A stretch of 64,000 bases of DNA from CBDCVA01 sp965222935 [NCBI: Candidatus Latescibacterota bacterium] (GCA_965222935.1 CBDCVA010000002.1:558001-622000); one strand, 5' to 3'. Counted from the stretch's first letter, positions 15,703-25,571 are shown. The notes: a model not told the origin generated them from the sequence alone. Translations and numbers: made by a program.

Positions 15703-16584
15703 ATGGACCACCCGCCGCTCAAGCGCCTGCGCTACCTTGCCGAGTACGCCGGAGCGCGAGGATTTCACGCCGCGGCGAAGCGTCTTCCCGAAAGCTGGGT
15801 CGAGGCGGTCGGGGCCGGCATCGGCGACGCCGTCTACGCCGCGCTCCGGGTGCGTCGCGATGTCGTCCTGAGCAACCTCCGGCAGGCGAGCCTGCCCGGT
15901 CTCGACGGCAATGCTGAATCCATCGCCCGTGCCACCTACAGGCACTTCTCCCGCGTTCTCATCGAGTTCGCGCGGCTGCCGCAACAGGCCCGTGTCGTCG
16001 AGTTCTCCACCACCGAACCTTTCGACCGGGCCATCGCCCGCGGACGAGGGGCCGTGATCCTGTCCGCCCACCTCGGTAACTGGGAACTGCTTGGCAGCGC
16101 CATCGCGCAGCGGGGCTATCCGACCCATGTCGTTGTCGCTCGGCACCACAACCCGCAAGTAGGTGCGCTGATGGACCGCATCAGGCGGGCTGGGGGGATG
16201 AACCCGGTCCCTGCGGGCGCCGGCACGAGCGAAATCGTCAGGGTACTGCGCCGCAACGAGTTCATAGGCCTCGTCGCCGATCAACACGCGGGCGATAGCG
16301 GCGTGCGGATGGAATTTCTCGGCCGACCCGTCATGGCCTGGACGGGTCCTGCACGCCTGGCGCTTCGCTTCGGCGCGCCGATCATCCTGTGCTTCACGTA
16401 CCGCACGCCGGGAGGCGGTTACCGGGCCGAGATCGAGGAGCTGCCCCTACAGCCGCCCCCCGATGAGACCGACCCCGTGCGCTGGATCACGCGGCAGTAC
16501 CTCGTTCGCCTCGAGGAGGCCATCGCCCGGAGGCCCGACCACTGGCTCTGGCTCCACCGTCGCTGGCGGGATTCGGGGGCGTGA
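15703..16584 (+). CDS. Lipid A biosynthesis acyltransferase (LpxL/HtrB family)
   Basis: From the ATG at 15703 the product is 293 residues. It has the family HX4(D/E) catalytic motif as HLGNWE (His123, Glu128) in the context ILSAHLGNWELLG, then the DQHAG motif and the FLGRPV substrate-binding turn. Such enzymes add secondary acyl chains to Kdo-lipid A or its precursor on the inner leaflet. Presence supports an LPS-containing outer membrane. It starts 11 bases after the peptidase gene and its end overlaps the CoaE start (GTGA). Confidence 0.88.
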   Translation: MDHPPLKRLRYLAEYAGARGFHAAAKRLPESWVEAVGAGIGDAVYAALRVRRDVVLSNLRQASLPGLDGNAESIARATYRHFSRVLIEFARLPQQARVVEFSTTEPFDRAIARGRGAVILSAHLGNWELLGSAIAQRGYPTHVVVARHHNPQVGALMDRIRRAGGMNPVPAGAGTSEIVRVLRRNEFIGLVADQHAGDSGVRMEFLGRPVMAWTGPARLALRFGAPIILCFTYRTPGGGYRAEIEELPLQPPPDETDPVRWITRQYLVRLEEAIARRPDHWLWLHRRWRDSGA

Positions 16585-17189
16585 AGCACCGCCGCCCCCT
16601 CGTGATCGGAGTCACCGGCGCCCCCGGGGCCGGCAAGAGCAGTCTTGCTGCCATCTTCGCCGAACTCGGTGCCACGGTGGTTGACGCCGACGTCATCGGC
16701 CGCCTAGTCGTCGAGACGGACCCCACGCTCCTGCACCAGCTTGCCGAGGCCTTTGGACCCGACATCTTGGCATCCGATGGTTCGCTCCAAAGGCGCGAAC
16801 TGGCGCAGCGCGCCTTCGCATCCCCGGAGGCCACCGCCCGGCTCAACGCTCTGGTTCATCCCCCGCTCCTAGAGCGGGTCCGGAGAGAGCTTGAAGGGGC
16901 TGGGACCACACCCATCCCTGCAGTCGTGCTGGATGCCGCGCTGATCCTGGAGTGGGACGCGCGCGACTTGGTGAATGCGCTTGTAGTCGTCACCGCCCCC
17001 GAGGCCTCGCGCCTGGCGCGCACGATGAGCGCGCGCGGTCTTTCGGAGACGGAGGCCCTGGAGCGAACGGCGGCGCAGTGGCCCCAGGAGCGCAAGATAA
17101 GCGCGGCGGACTACGTGATCACGAACGACGGATGCCCCGACGCGCTTCGGGCGCGCGCCCTAGACGTCTGGCATGCCATCATCGGCTAA
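16581..17189 (+). CDS. coaE: Dephospho-CoA kinase
   Basis: The 202-residue protein catalyses the last step of coenzyme A synthesis. The P-loop GAPGAGKS lies at residues 13-20, followed by the Asp/Ala-rich DADVIGRLVV substrate region, the QRRELAQRAFASPEA CoA-binding helix, HPPLLERV and the lid region. Length and order are standard for CoaE. It begins with GTG inside the acyltransferase stop, so the two are coupled, and ends 8 bases from the convergent HEAT-repeat gene. Confidence 0.93.
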   Translation: MKHRRPLVIGVTGAPGAGKSSLAAIFAELGATVVDADVIGRLVVETDPTLLHQLAEAFGPDILASDGSLQRRELAQRAFASPEATARLNALVHPPLLERVRRELEGAGTTPIPAVVLDAALILEWDARDLVNALVVVTAPEASRLARTMSARGLSETEALERTAAQWPQERKISAADYVITNDGCPDALRARALDVWHAIIG

Positions 17190-17197
17190 AATGCCAC

Positions 17198-18145
17198 CTA
17201 GTCCCTCCGCCCGAGTTCGGCGAGGACTCGCCTCGCTCGCCGCCGGACCAGCGGGTGGCGGTCGGCCGCTAGCGCGTCGAGTCGTTCCCGAACTTCGACA
17301 TCACCGGGACGCCGAACTATCCCCTCGATGGTACGGAGCCGAACGACCCAATCCTCGGCCGTTGCGGCCATCAGGAGCGGCTTGAGCGCCAACTCCGCGT
17401 CGCACCGCGCCAGCGTCCCGACCGCTGCGCGCCTAGCAAGCGGAGACACCGAGGGATCGTCCAAGACGGCTGCCAGAGCCCCGACCGCATCAGGGCTCAT
17501 GGCTGCCAGCGACGCCTGAGCTCCATCGCGCACGGCGTAGTATGGATCGCCTAGGGCACACACCAGCGCTCCGACCGCCGCCGAGTCACGGACGTGCTCG
17601 AAGGAGGCCGCCGCCTCACCACGCACCACGGCCACGGAATCGGCCAGAAGGGCCAGGAGCGAGGGGCTAGCGCGCTGGTCACCGATCCGGCCCAACGCGT
17701 AGGCGACCTGAGCCCGCATCTGCCAGTCCTCGTGGCCGACGAGCCCAAGCAACTGCTTCAGGGCCTCCGGCGCTCCGATGCGTCCTATGATGCGCGCCGC
17801 CAGGCGCGGCGCACGTCGGGCCGTATCGGTCAAGGCTGCCACCAGATAGGGCACCGCTGGCGACCCGATCTTAACGAGGATCTCACGCAGCGTGACGCGC
17901 TCGCGCGAACGCTCGGTGTCCAGGTAGACGGCGAGCCGCGCGGCGGCAGGCGCGCCAAGCGCAACGAGCGAATCCCACGCGGCCTCGCGCATCTCGGCGT
18001 AGCGCCATTCTCCCCTTGCCGCGACCGCGAAGAGGGTATCAACCCGCGCAGCTATGGCATCGGGTGGCGCCGGTTGCGCCCGAGCGCTCCCCGCCAGGAG
18101 GATGACTACCCCCAGGAACGCTCTACCGATCAAGCCCGATCCCAT
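17198..18145 (-). CDS. Exported HEAT-repeat protein
   Basis: From the ATG at 18145 the product is 315 residues with a signal peptide (about 1-25, LIGRAFLGVVILLAGSARAQ-like). The remainder is a run of HEAT/PBS-type repeats of about 31 residues, for example ALGRIGDQRASPSLLALLAD, LGDPYYAVRDGAQASL and ADRHPLVRRRARRVLAELG. The alpha solenoid suggests a periplasmic scaffold or partner-binding protein. Its start overlaps the end of the GDDxY-repeat gene by 23 bases, so the two proteins are made from one message and may work together. No catalytic residues are apparent. Confidence 0.75.
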   Translation of the reverse strand: MGSGLIGRAFLGVVILLAGSARAQPAPPDAIAARVDTLFAVAARGEWRYAEMREAAWDSLVALGAPAAARLAVYLDTERSRERVTLREILVKIGSPAVPYLVAALTDTARRAPRLAARIIGRIGAPEALKQLLGLVGHEDWQMRAQVAYALGRIGDQRASPSLLALLADSVAVVRGEAAASFEHVRDSAAVGALVCALGDPYYAVRDGAQASLAAMSPDAVGALAAVLDDPSVSPLARRAAVGTLARCDAELALKPLLMAATAEDWVVRLRTIEGIVRRPGDVEVRERLDALAADRHPLVRRRARRVLAELGRRD

Positions 18146-20009
18146 GCCTGCCGGCTCCCCAAAGCGACGTGTCGGCGCCAGCGCCCGCATAGCTGTCCCG
18201 TCCACCCAGATCGAGCAGAAGCCCGATGGAGCCGCGTTCGCGTCGGAAGTTCCCGTAGCCCTGGGCGCGCTCGGGCTCGCGCACGAGGTAGGCGTCATTG
18301 CCCGCACGATCCAGGAGCAGCCCATGACCGTTGGCGTTTCCTGCGCCCTGCGAGAGCGCGCGCGCCACGTAGCTATCGTCCCCCGCCTCGTCTAGAAGCA
18401 GCCCAAACGACCGATCGTGCCCGCAACCCTGGGAGACACCTACCGCCCGGTAGGTGTCGTCGCCGGCACGGTCGGCCAGCGCCCCCACGGCAAGGTGCAC
18501 ACCGGCGCCCTGAGCGTATGTGCTGGCGATGTAGGCATCCTCGCCTGCACCATCGGCAAGTGCGCCGAAGGCATACCAGTAGGCGCTGCCCTGGCCGTAA
18601 ACGTCCGCCTCATAGATGTCGTTTCCGCTCGCGTCGTAAAGCCAGCCAACGCCTCCCGAAAAGCGCGGCCTGTGCCCGAAGCCGAAGCCCTGGCTCATGC
18701 TCAGAGCGTGGCCCGCCTCGCGCAGATCATCCTCGCGCGCGGGCAGGATGCGATACAGGTCGTCACCTCCACCGTCGAGGAGCGCCCCGAGACCTCCCAC
18801 GAATCCGGCCCCCTGTGCAAAGAAGCCCGCCCGGTAGGTGTCGTCACCCGCGCGATCGACCAGAAGCCCAACGCCCAGGTAGCCCATTCCCTGCGCGCCA
18901 CTGCCCCCCGCATAGCGGTCGTCGCCCGCCTCATCAAGCAAGAGACCGACGCCCATCAGCCCGACGCCACAGCCCAAATCGCCGCCCAGATACGCGTCAT
19001 CTCCCACCCGGTCCACCAGGAGGCCAACGCCAAACCATCCCGCGCCGGGGCCGCCTCCATCGGAGCCATCATAGTGATCGTCGCCGCTGAGATCGAGCAC
19101 CGTCGTCACCCCGCCCGCCCGGCCAGCCGCGACGTGATATCGATCGTCACCGCCGAGGTCCACGATGCACATCAAGGACCTCGCGTAGACGGTCGGCCCC
19201 GGGCCGCCGATGGCCCAGGCACCCTCTCCGGATCCACCGGCAGCGATGACATCGCCCGACACGCCGAGCGATGCGGGACCCACGACCGCCTTCGGCACAG
19301 AGGGTACGCCTTTCATGCCCTCGACGGCGGCGAGGAACGCTTCCACACCGAGGGCGACCTCGAGCCCCGCGGCGGACAGGAGCTCCCGCCTAGCGCGCCC
19401 CGCCAGCGCAAAAAGCTGCGCGGCCCGGTCACCCTCGGCCAGCCGAAGCGCCCGCAGCTCGACCGGGTGGGTATCCCCAGGGTCCACGCCGTCATCCAAG
19501 AGAAGCGGTGCGAGTTCCTCCCGCAGCTCCGCCAACTCCGCCTCGGTCAGCCCCGCAAAGGCATCCGCGACCTTCTCGCGCGCGGAGGCGAGCGCCCGAA
19601 GAAGCCGGCCGTGAGCGGTCCAGAAATCCCCAGAAGACCCCTCAGGCTCTTGCGGTAGCCCTTGCTCCTGACGCGCCAAGCCAAGCTGATCCATAGCGGC
19701 CTCCAAGAGTGCCGAGAGGGGCCGATCGGGCGCGAGCTTCGCCCTCAAGTGCGCTACGACCGAATCGGCGGTAAGCGGCCTCGTGAGCAGCGCTTCCACC
19801 AGGGGTAGTCGAAAGGCGTCGCGCGGCTCGTAATCGGTCCGCTGCCCCAGATCAGAAGGGGTGAGCGCCGCAGTGGCCAGCGCCTCTTCAACCGCAGGGT
19901 CCGCGCCAAGATCAGCTTCCGCCCCTCGCGCTATGGAAAGCGCGAACACAAGCACCCAGACGCCCGACAAGGGGGAACGGCGTTCAGTACAGGTACAGGA
20001 GTTGCCCAA
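18123..20009 (-). CDS. Large exported protein with 12 GDDxY repeats
   Basis: The 628-residue protein starts with TTG, seven bases after GGAGG, and has a signal peptide (about 13-32). Residues about 35-235 are helical. From about 285 to the end there are 12 copies of a motif [AGS]-G-D/N-D-x-Y, at 286, 308, 335, 361, 387, 414, 461, 488, 515, 542, 569 and 602, mostly 26-27 residues apart, each preceded by VGLLLDR-like hydrophobics and followed by a QGxG turn. This regular pattern suggests a beta-solenoid, perhaps binding Ca2+ through the acidic turns, reminiscent of RTX repeats but with a longer period. I recognise no named family. It is co-encoded with the HEAT protein. Confidence 0.75.
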   Translation of the reverse strand: MGNSCTCTERRSPLSGVWVLVFALSIARGAEADLGADPAVEEALATAALTPSDLGQRTDYEPRDAFRLPLVEALLTRPLTADSVVAHLRAKLAPDRPLSALLEAAMDQLGLARQEQGLPQEPEGSSGDFWTAHGRLLRALASAREKVADAFAGLTEAELAELREELAPLLLDDGVDPGDTHPVELRALRLAEGDRAAQLFALAGRARRELLSAAGLEVALGVEAFLAAVEGMKGVPSVPKAVVGPASLGVSGDVIAAGGSGEGAWAIGGPGPTVYARSLMCIVDLGGDDRYHVAAGRAGGVTTVLDLSGDDHYDGSDGGGPGAGWFGVGLLVDRVGDDAYLGGDLGCGVGLMGVGLLLDEAGDDRYAGGSGAQGMGYLGVGLLVDRAGDDTYRAGFFAQGAGFVGGLGALLDGGGDDLYRILPAREDDLREAGHALSMSQGFGFGHRPRFSGGVGWLYDASGNDIYEADVYGQGSAYWYAFGALADGAGEDAYIASTYAQGAGVHLAVGALADRAGDDTYRAVGVSQGCGHDRSFGLLLDEAGDDSYVARALSQGAGNANGHGLLLDRAGNDAYLVREPERAQGYGNFRRERGSIGLLLDLGGRDSYAGAGADTSLWGAGRHGIGLDR

Positions 20010-20324
20010 AACATCGCCTCCCGGAGCCGGTGGAGAGAGCTACGGGGATTTTCCCCAACCTCTTGCGGTGCCGACCTCGGGGCAGCCCTCGTGACGGGAC
20101 CTCGCCCGAGAACATAGCGCATCGCGGCAGAATTGACTACCATCTGCACATCGTCGAACGGACCGATCACCAACGCTGCGTCCCTTTGCACCGTCGGCGA
20201 GATGGCCGGGGTGCTCTGACCAGCGCGCATCCGCCCCGCCGGCAGCTGTACTCGCGAAGCCGCGGGCGAGCGCTTCTAGGCGTCGCATCAACGCACGAAT
20301 CCATCAACGTATAAGGAGACCCGC
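20010..20324. other. Intergenic region between divergent genes
   Basis: No gene is supported here. On the minus strand TAGTCA and TATGTT, 17 bp apart around 20119-20147, form a weak promoter-like pair for the GDDxY-repeat gene. For the plus-strand cyclodeaminase gene only the ribosome-binding site AAGGAG (20313-20318), six bases before the ATG, is clear. Confidence 0.5.
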
Positions 20325-21284
20325 ATGGAAGTCCTTCACCTCACCGAAGCCGACGTGGACCAGCTTTTGACCATGGACGACGCCCTCCGCGTCACCGAGG
20401 GCACCCTGCGCGATCAGGCAAGCGGCGCGGCCTTCAATCTTCCCCGCGCGCGCGTCCCCGGCCAGGGCGGCAAGCTTCATCTGATGGCCGGCGGCACTTC
20501 GGGGATGCTCGGCTACAAGGCCTATACCACCTTTCCGGCCGCAGGCGGCGTGAAGTTTCTGGTTCTGCTGTACGATGCGCAGAACGGCACCCTCGAAGCG
20601 GTCATCGAGGCCGACCGCCTGGGCCAACTCCGCACGGGTGCGGCCACGGGTGTTGCGACCAAGTTCATGGCGCGCCCTGATGCACGAACCGTCGGCATTT
20701 ACGGCACAGGCCTCCAGGCCCGGACGCAACTTGGGGCCGTCGCCGGGGTCCGAGAGCTGACGCGCGTCATGGCCTATGGCCGGAACCCCGACCGCCGCAG
20801 GGCATACTGCGATGAGATGAGCCGGGAACTGAACGTGGAGGTGGTCCCCGCTGAGACGCCCGAAAAGGCAGCCGAGGGCGCGGACATCGTCGTGACGGTC
20901 ACGACGAGCGCTTCGCCCGTGCTCAGGGGCGAATGGCTGGCTCGGGGGACGCACGTCAACGCCGCAGGCTCCAACTCCATTGCAAAGGCGGAGATCGACG
21001 TCGAGGTCGTCCGCCGCTCGGGCAGGATCGCGGTGGACTCGATCGAGCAGGCCAAGCTCGAATGCGGCGACCTGCTAGCGCCCATCGAGATGGGGGTCAC
21101 CCATTGGGGCGCAATCCATGAGTTGGCCGAGGTGGTCGCCGCTCAGGTACCGGGCCGCGCCGACGCCGAGGAGATCACCCTCTTTGAGTCGCACGGCCTA
21201 GCCATCGAGGATGTGGCGCTCGGTGCTGAAGCCGTGCACCGGGCCAGGGAGAGCGGCGTGGGGCGTGTGCTGACGCTCTGGTGA
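20325..21284 (+). CDS. Ornithine cyclodeaminase/mu-crystallin family dehydrogenase
   Basis: The 319-residue protein has the family layout: a split substrate domain with GKLHLMAGG and LGYKAYTTFP, the RTGAATGVATKFMARP segment, and a central Rossmann NAD(P) site GIYGTGLQARTQL (about residues 125-137). Members deaminate ornithine to proline or interconvert alanine and pyruvate, or reduce ketimines. The substrate is not fixed by the motifs seen. It stands alone with its own AAGGAG ribosome-binding site and converges on the RND operon. Confidence 0.88.
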   Translation: MEVLHLTEADVDQLLTMDDALRVTEGTLRDQASGAAFNLPRARVPGQGGKLHLMAGGTSGMLGYKAYTTFPAAGGVKFLVLLYDAQNGTLEAVIEADRLGQLRTGAATGVATKFMARPDARTVGIYGTGLQARTQLGAVAGVRELTRVMAYGRNPDRRRAYCDEMSRELNVEVVPAETPEKAAEGADIVVTVTTSASPVLRGEWLARGTHVNAAGSNSIAKAEIDVEVVRRSGRIAVDSIEQAKLECGDLLAPIEMGVTHWGAIHELAEVVAAQVPGRADAEEITLFESHGLAIEDVALGAEAVHRARESGVGRVLTLW

Positions 21285-21293
21285 AGCCGCGCA

Positions 21294-24200
21294 CTAGGCC
21301 GCAGAGCGCGCGACGGCGATCTCGCTCTCGGAGAGCAACTGCCGTCGCCATAGCCGGCTCTTGACGTCATCCACGATCGAGTAGATCGCGGGGATCACGA
21401 ACAACGTCAGCAAGGTCGCGAAGGCCAGCCCCGATGAGAGAGCGACGGCCATCGTCTGCCAGAACTGATAGCCGCCGCTGATCCCCGTTGCCATCGGCAG
21501 GAGCCCCACGACGGTCGTGATCGAGGTCAAAAGGATCGGGCGCATACGCGCGCAGCCTGCCTCCACTATCGACCGCCATCGGCCGACGCCGCCCGCCCGC
21601 CCGTGGTTGATGAAGTCCACCAAGATCAGCGAGTCGTTGACCACCACACCCGCGAGCGCGACGATGGCGATCATCGACATGATGCTAAAGGGGAACCCGA
21701 CGGTGTAAAGGCCGATGACGACTCCGATGAACGAGAACGGCACGGTGAACATCACCACCAAGGGCTGTATGAACGACTTGAACTGCGCGGATAGGATGGT
21801 GTAGATGAGCGCCAGCGCGATGAAGAACGCCTGGAAAAGCGACGTCATCGAGTCCTGAATCTCCTGGTATTCGCCGCCGAACTCCAGCGAGTGGCCGGGG
21901 TAGCGCATTTCAAACCCTTCGAGCCCCGCCAAAAGCGCGTCGTTGGCCGCCTTCGCTGTCGTCACCGCCTCGTCCACATCCGCGGTCACGGTCACGGCGC
22001 GCTCACCGTCTCGGTGCTTGATCTCGCCCAGACCCTGCCCCTTCTTGACGCGCGCCACCGAAGCCAGCCGCACTCGCTGACCCGAGCGCGTGCGCAGTTC
22101 GATGTTCCCCACATCCTCTAGCGTCGCCACCCACCGCTCGTCGAACTTCACCAGGATCTCGACGACGTCCTGGCCCCCGCGCTTAATCTCCGTCGCCCGC
22201 AAGCCGGCAACCGCCGTCCGCACCGTAAGCGCCACCTGCTCTAGGTCCAGGCCATAAAGCGCCGCCCGCTCATGGTCGGGTATGACGCGCAGCTCGTGCT
22301 TTCCCGGCTCGAAGTCATCGGCAATGTCCACGACGCCCGGCGTTTCCGAAAGCCGCGCTTTCACCTCATCCGCCAGCGCCATGGATCGCTCGAGGTGCGG
22401 CCCACGCACGCGCACCTCCACCGGCTTGCCGGTGGGCGGACCGCCCTGTGGGTCCACAATGTGGAGGGAGACGATCCCGGGAATGGGCGCTATCCGCTCA
22501 CGAATGGCCGCCTTGATCTCGCCCGACGACTTCTTGCGAGTGTCCTTGTCCGCAAGATCTATGAAGAACTCGGCGTAGTGCGAGCGCTGTCTGGGCCTAT
22601 AGTTGACCACGACCTGCCCGACGATCGAGAGCACCGCCTTCACCTCGTCAGGCGGCAACGAACCGATGGCCTCTTCGATTTCCCGCGCCACGCGGTCGGT
22701 CTCCTCGAGCCGAGTCCCTACAGGCAGCTTCACCTGCACCTGCAAAAGCCCCATGTCCTCGCCGGGGAAAAGGACGAACGGCAACTGCGTTGCCGCCGCA
22801 CCGCTCAATGCCGCCACGACGATCACAGCCGCCACCACCGCGTAGCGATAGCGCAGGGCAAGGCCCAAGACCCGGCGATACCAACGCAAAAGGTGCGTGA
22901 AGAGCCCTCGCGTCCGGCGCACCACCCGCGCGCGCGGCCCAAATTCTGCCATATGCACCGGCAGGACGATCAACACCTCGACGAGCGAAGCCAAGAGGGC
23001 GATGGATACCGTCATGGGGATCACGCCGAGGAACTTGCCCATCATGCCTTCCATGATGAGCATCGGGAGATATGCCGCCACTGTCGTCAACACCGCCGCG
23101 ATCACAGGCCACATGACCTCGCGCGCACCGTCGATGGCCGCCTGCACCCGTGGCTTGCCCCGCTCCAGATGCCGGTGGACGTTCTCGATCACGATGATCG
23201 CGTCATCCACCACCAGACCCAGCACCAGGATCAACGAAAAGAGCGAGATCATGTTGAGCGTGATTCCGAGCGTGTGCATGATCACAAACGCGCACAGAAA
23301 CGTGAAGGGGATGCCGACGATGGCGAAGATGGCGTTGCGCAGTCCGATGAAGCCCGTCAGACACACGGCCACCAGGACGATGCCGAAGATTCCGTTGATC
23401 TCCAGCGTGCGAAGCCTTTCCCTCAGGAAGATCGAGGTGTCGCCGCGAAACGCGTATTCCACGTCAAGGGGCAGTCCCGCCATGAAGACGCGGGTCCGTC
23501 GCTTCACCTCATCGGTGATATCGAGAACATCCCCACCCTCTTTCTTCGAGATGTTCAGCGCGATGGCCGGCTGACCATCGAGGCGCGTGATGGTAGTAAC
23601 GCTCTTGAGGGTGTCGCTCACCGTTGCCACGTCTCGAAGCAGAATCTCGCGCCCGCCCGGCCGTGAGCCCAAGACCACCCCTTCGATGTCTTCGGGCCCT
23701 TTGAACTGGCCCAGCATGCGAACCAGGTATTCGTTCCTGCCCTCGTCTACGGTGCCGCCGGGGATGTTGACGTTCTGGGCCTGGACCTTTCGGATCACGT
23801 CCGATGGCGCCAGGCCAACCGCGCGCAGTTTGCCCGGATCCAGCTCCACCCAGATCTCCCGCTCCCGCGCGCCGGCCATGACCACGTTGGCCACCCCAGG
23901 GATCTTTTCCATGATGTCCCGGAGGTCCTCGGCCACGTCGCGCAGGACCAGCGGCGGCAGATCGGCGCCAAGGGTGACCGCAATGACGGGACTGAACTCG
24001 TCGCTCGTGATCTCGAAGAGGTAGGGGTCATCGGCCCCGTCGGGTAGTTTCCCCGAGTCGTCGATGGCCGCGCGCAGGTCGTTCATGATGTCGCGGTTCT
24101 CGCGCCGTGTATCGGGGTCGAACCTGATCCAGATGACGCTGCGCCCGTCCTCGGAGCGCGATTCGACGAAGTCTAGACCCTCGACATCGAGGACCTTCTC

Positions 24201-24407
24201 CTCGATCGGGTCGGTGACGAGCTCTTCCACTTCTTCTGGCGAGGTGCCTAGGTAGGTGGTGGTGATGTAGGCTTCGTCGGTGGAGATCTTCGGGAAAAAG
24301 TTGAAGGGCATCAAAAACAGGTAAGCATACAGGCCCGCCACCACGACCGCGATGGTGAGCAGGTTCATTAAGACGCGCTGCTTGACCGAAAATTCGGGAA
24401 GCGTCAC
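21294..24407 (-). CDS. RND-family efflux permease
   Basis: The 1037-residue inner-membrane transporter has 12 predicted membrane helices and two large periplasmic loops. It starts with the helix after FSVKQRVLMNLL. The proton-relay region of helix 4 is GLVVDDAIIVIENVHRHLERGK, with the paired Asp residues needed for proton coupling. PLVVMFTVPFSFIGVVIG and GVVVNDSLILVDFIN of the second half are also conserved. It pumps substrates from the periplasm or membrane into the TolC-like channel. Sequence does not separate a drug pump from another hydrophobe exporter. It is the last gene of the tolC-like, adaptor, permease operon. Confidence 0.92.
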   Translation of the reverse strand: MTLPEFSVKQRVLMNLLTIAVVVAGLYAYLFLMPFNFFPKISTDEAYITTTYLGTSPEEVEELVTDPIEEKVLDVEGLDFVESRSEDGRSVIWIRFDPDTRRENRDIMNDLRAAIDDSGKLPDGADDPYLFEITSDEFSPVIAVTLGADLPPLVLRDVAEDLRDIMEKIPGVANVVMAGAREREIWVELDPGKLRAVGLAPSDVIRKVQAQNVNIPGGTVDEGRNEYLVRMLGQFKGPEDIEGVVLGSRPGGREILLRDVATVSDTLKSVTTITRLDGQPAIALNISKKEGGDVLDITDEVKRRTRVFMAGLPLDVEYAFRGDTSIFLRERLRTLEINGIFGIVLVAVCLTGFIGLRNAIFAIVGIPFTFLCAFVIMHTLGITLNMISLFSLILVLGLVVDDAIIVIENVHRHLERGKPRVQAAIDGAREVMWPVIAAVLTTVAAYLPMLIMEGMMGKFLGVIPMTVSIALLASLVEVLIVLPVHMAEFGPRARVVRRTRGLFTHLLRWYRRVLGLALRYRYAVVAAVIVVAALSGAAATQLPFVLFPGEDMGLLQVQVKLPVGTRLEETDRVAREIEEAIGSLPPDEVKAVLSIVGQVVVNYRPRQRSHYAEFFIDLADKDTRKKSSGEIKAAIRERIAPIPGIVSLHIVDPQGGPPTGKPVEVRVRGPHLERSMALADEVKARLSETPGVVDIADDFEPGKHELRVIPDHERAALYGLDLEQVALTVRTAVAGLRATEIKRGGQDVVEILVKFDERWVATLEDVGNIELRTRSGQRVRLASVARVKKGQGLGEIKHRDGERAVTVTADVDEAVTTAKAANDALLAGLEGFEMRYPGHSLEFGGEYQEIQDSMTSLFQAFFIALALIYTILSAQFKSFIQPLVVMFTVPFSFIGVVIGLYTVGFPFSIMSMIAIVALAGVVVNDSLILVDFINHGRAGGVGRWRSIVEAGCARMRPILLTSITTVVGLLPMATGISGGYQFWQTMAVALSSGLAFATLLTLFVIPAIYSIVDDVKSRLWRRQLLSESEIAVARSAA

Positions 24408-24452
24408 GGAACCCCGTCCCCTCGGCGCACGACGACGTTCCCCAATGCCCGG

Positions 24453-25571
24453 CTAACGGACGGTGATGCTGATCGGCTGTCCATCCCGCAAAGCTTCCTG
24501 CCCGACGACGACCACGAGATCCCCTGCGCCTACGCCCGACGTCACCAGTGCACCGCCCGAGCGCCGCTCTCCGACCGTCACGCGCCGCAACTGCGCCCGA
24601 CCGTCGAGCGCGACGAACACCACCTCCTGGCCGTGAACGGTCAGGATCGCCGGTTCGGGAATCACGATCTGGTCGGGCCGTTCGTCCAGGATCACGGCGA
24701 CGCGCGCCACCATCCCTGCCCGCAGCCGCTCTCCGGAATTGGACACGACGATCTCCACGTCGAAGAGTCCGGACCCCTCCGTCGCTTTCGACGCCACTCC
24801 GCGAACGGTTCCGCCGAAGACCGCGCCCGGGTACGGCTCCACTTCAACGCGCGCACGATCACCTCGCTCGACGCGCACGACCTCCGCCTCCGTTAAGCCA
24901 ACCGTGACCACGAGTGTGTCCATGCTGACCACCGTGGCGATGGGCGCCCCGGGCGTGATCAGCTCGCCCACCTCGGCCGCGACGCGCGCGATCTCGCCGG
25001 CGATAGGGCTACGAATCTGGGCATCCTCCAACGCCTTGCGCGCGAGCGCCAACGCCACCTCCGCGGCCCGCACCTGCGCCTGAGTGCTTTTGACCAGCAC
25101 GCGCCCCTGCCTGTAGGCTTCTTCGGAAATACTATCGTCGCGGTACAGACGCTCCTTGCGGCCCAGATCCGCCTGCGCCTTCTCATGCGCGGATTGAGCC
25201 GCCGCCAGATGCGCCTCGCGTTCCTCGACCACCAGCCGCTGGGTGGTCGGGTCCACCATTGCCAGGGGTGCCTCCGCTTCGACGCGCCGCCCCAACTGGA
25301 TCGGCACCGAGACCAGTCGCCCGGAGGTCTCGGCGCTGACCAGCACGTCGTGCTCCGGCTCAAGGATGCCAATGGTGCGGATGGCACGCTCGACCGCGCG
25401 CGGTGTCACGCGCTCGACGACGACCGGCGCCGCCTGTGGCGTCTCCGGCACTTTACTCGCGCCCGTTTCGTCGGTGCTGCAGCCGCTGACGAACACGAGC
25501 GCCCATACGGCTATCGGAGCCGCGATCGGCCATCCCAAGGACCCGCACATGCCGTGCGTCCCGACCCTCAT
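24453..25571 (-). CDS. RND efflux periplasmic adaptor (membrane fusion protein), lipoprotein
   Basis: A 372-residue adaptor with a lipoprotein signal ending in VSGC (Cys31). The layout is a membrane-proximal strand region, a lipoyl/barrel-sandwich domain with ILEPEHDVLVSAETSGRLVSV and IRSPIAGEIARV, a coiled-coil hairpin between them (about 105-170), then beta-barrel and C-terminal domains. It bridges the permease and the outer-membrane channel. ATG overlaps the stop of the upstream TolC-like gene (ATGA), supporting coupled synthesis of the three pump parts. Confidence 0.9.
   Translation of the reverse strand: MRVGTHGMCGSLGWPIAAPIAVWALVFVSGCSTDETGASKVPETPQAAPVVVERVTPRAVERAIRTIGILEPEHDVLVSAETSGRLVSVPIQLGRRVEAEAPLAMVDPTTQRLVVEEREAHLAAAQSAHEKAQADLGRKERLYRDDSISEEAYRQGRVLVKSTQAQVRAAEVALALARKALEDAQIRSPIAGEIARVAAEVGELITPGAPIATVVSMDTLVVTVGLTEAEVVRVERGDRARVEVEPYPGAVFGGTVRGVASKATEGSGLFDVEIVVSNSGERLRAGMVARVAVILDERPDQIVIPEPAILTVHGQEVVFVALDGRAQLRRVTVGERRSGGALVTSGVGAGDLVVVVGQEALRDGQPISITVR

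Noticed and set aside
17594-19658. Long plus-strand open frames opposite the HEAT and GDDxY genes
   Set aside because: They are mirror frames produced by high GC at third codon positions. The minus strand has signal peptides, repeats and start signals; the plus frames resemble nothing and are rich in Arg/Pro.
22272-23666. A 464-codon plus-strand frame opposite the RND permease
   Set aside because: It is His/Arg/Asp-rich shadow sequence; the opposite strand encodes a complete, motif-bearing permease.
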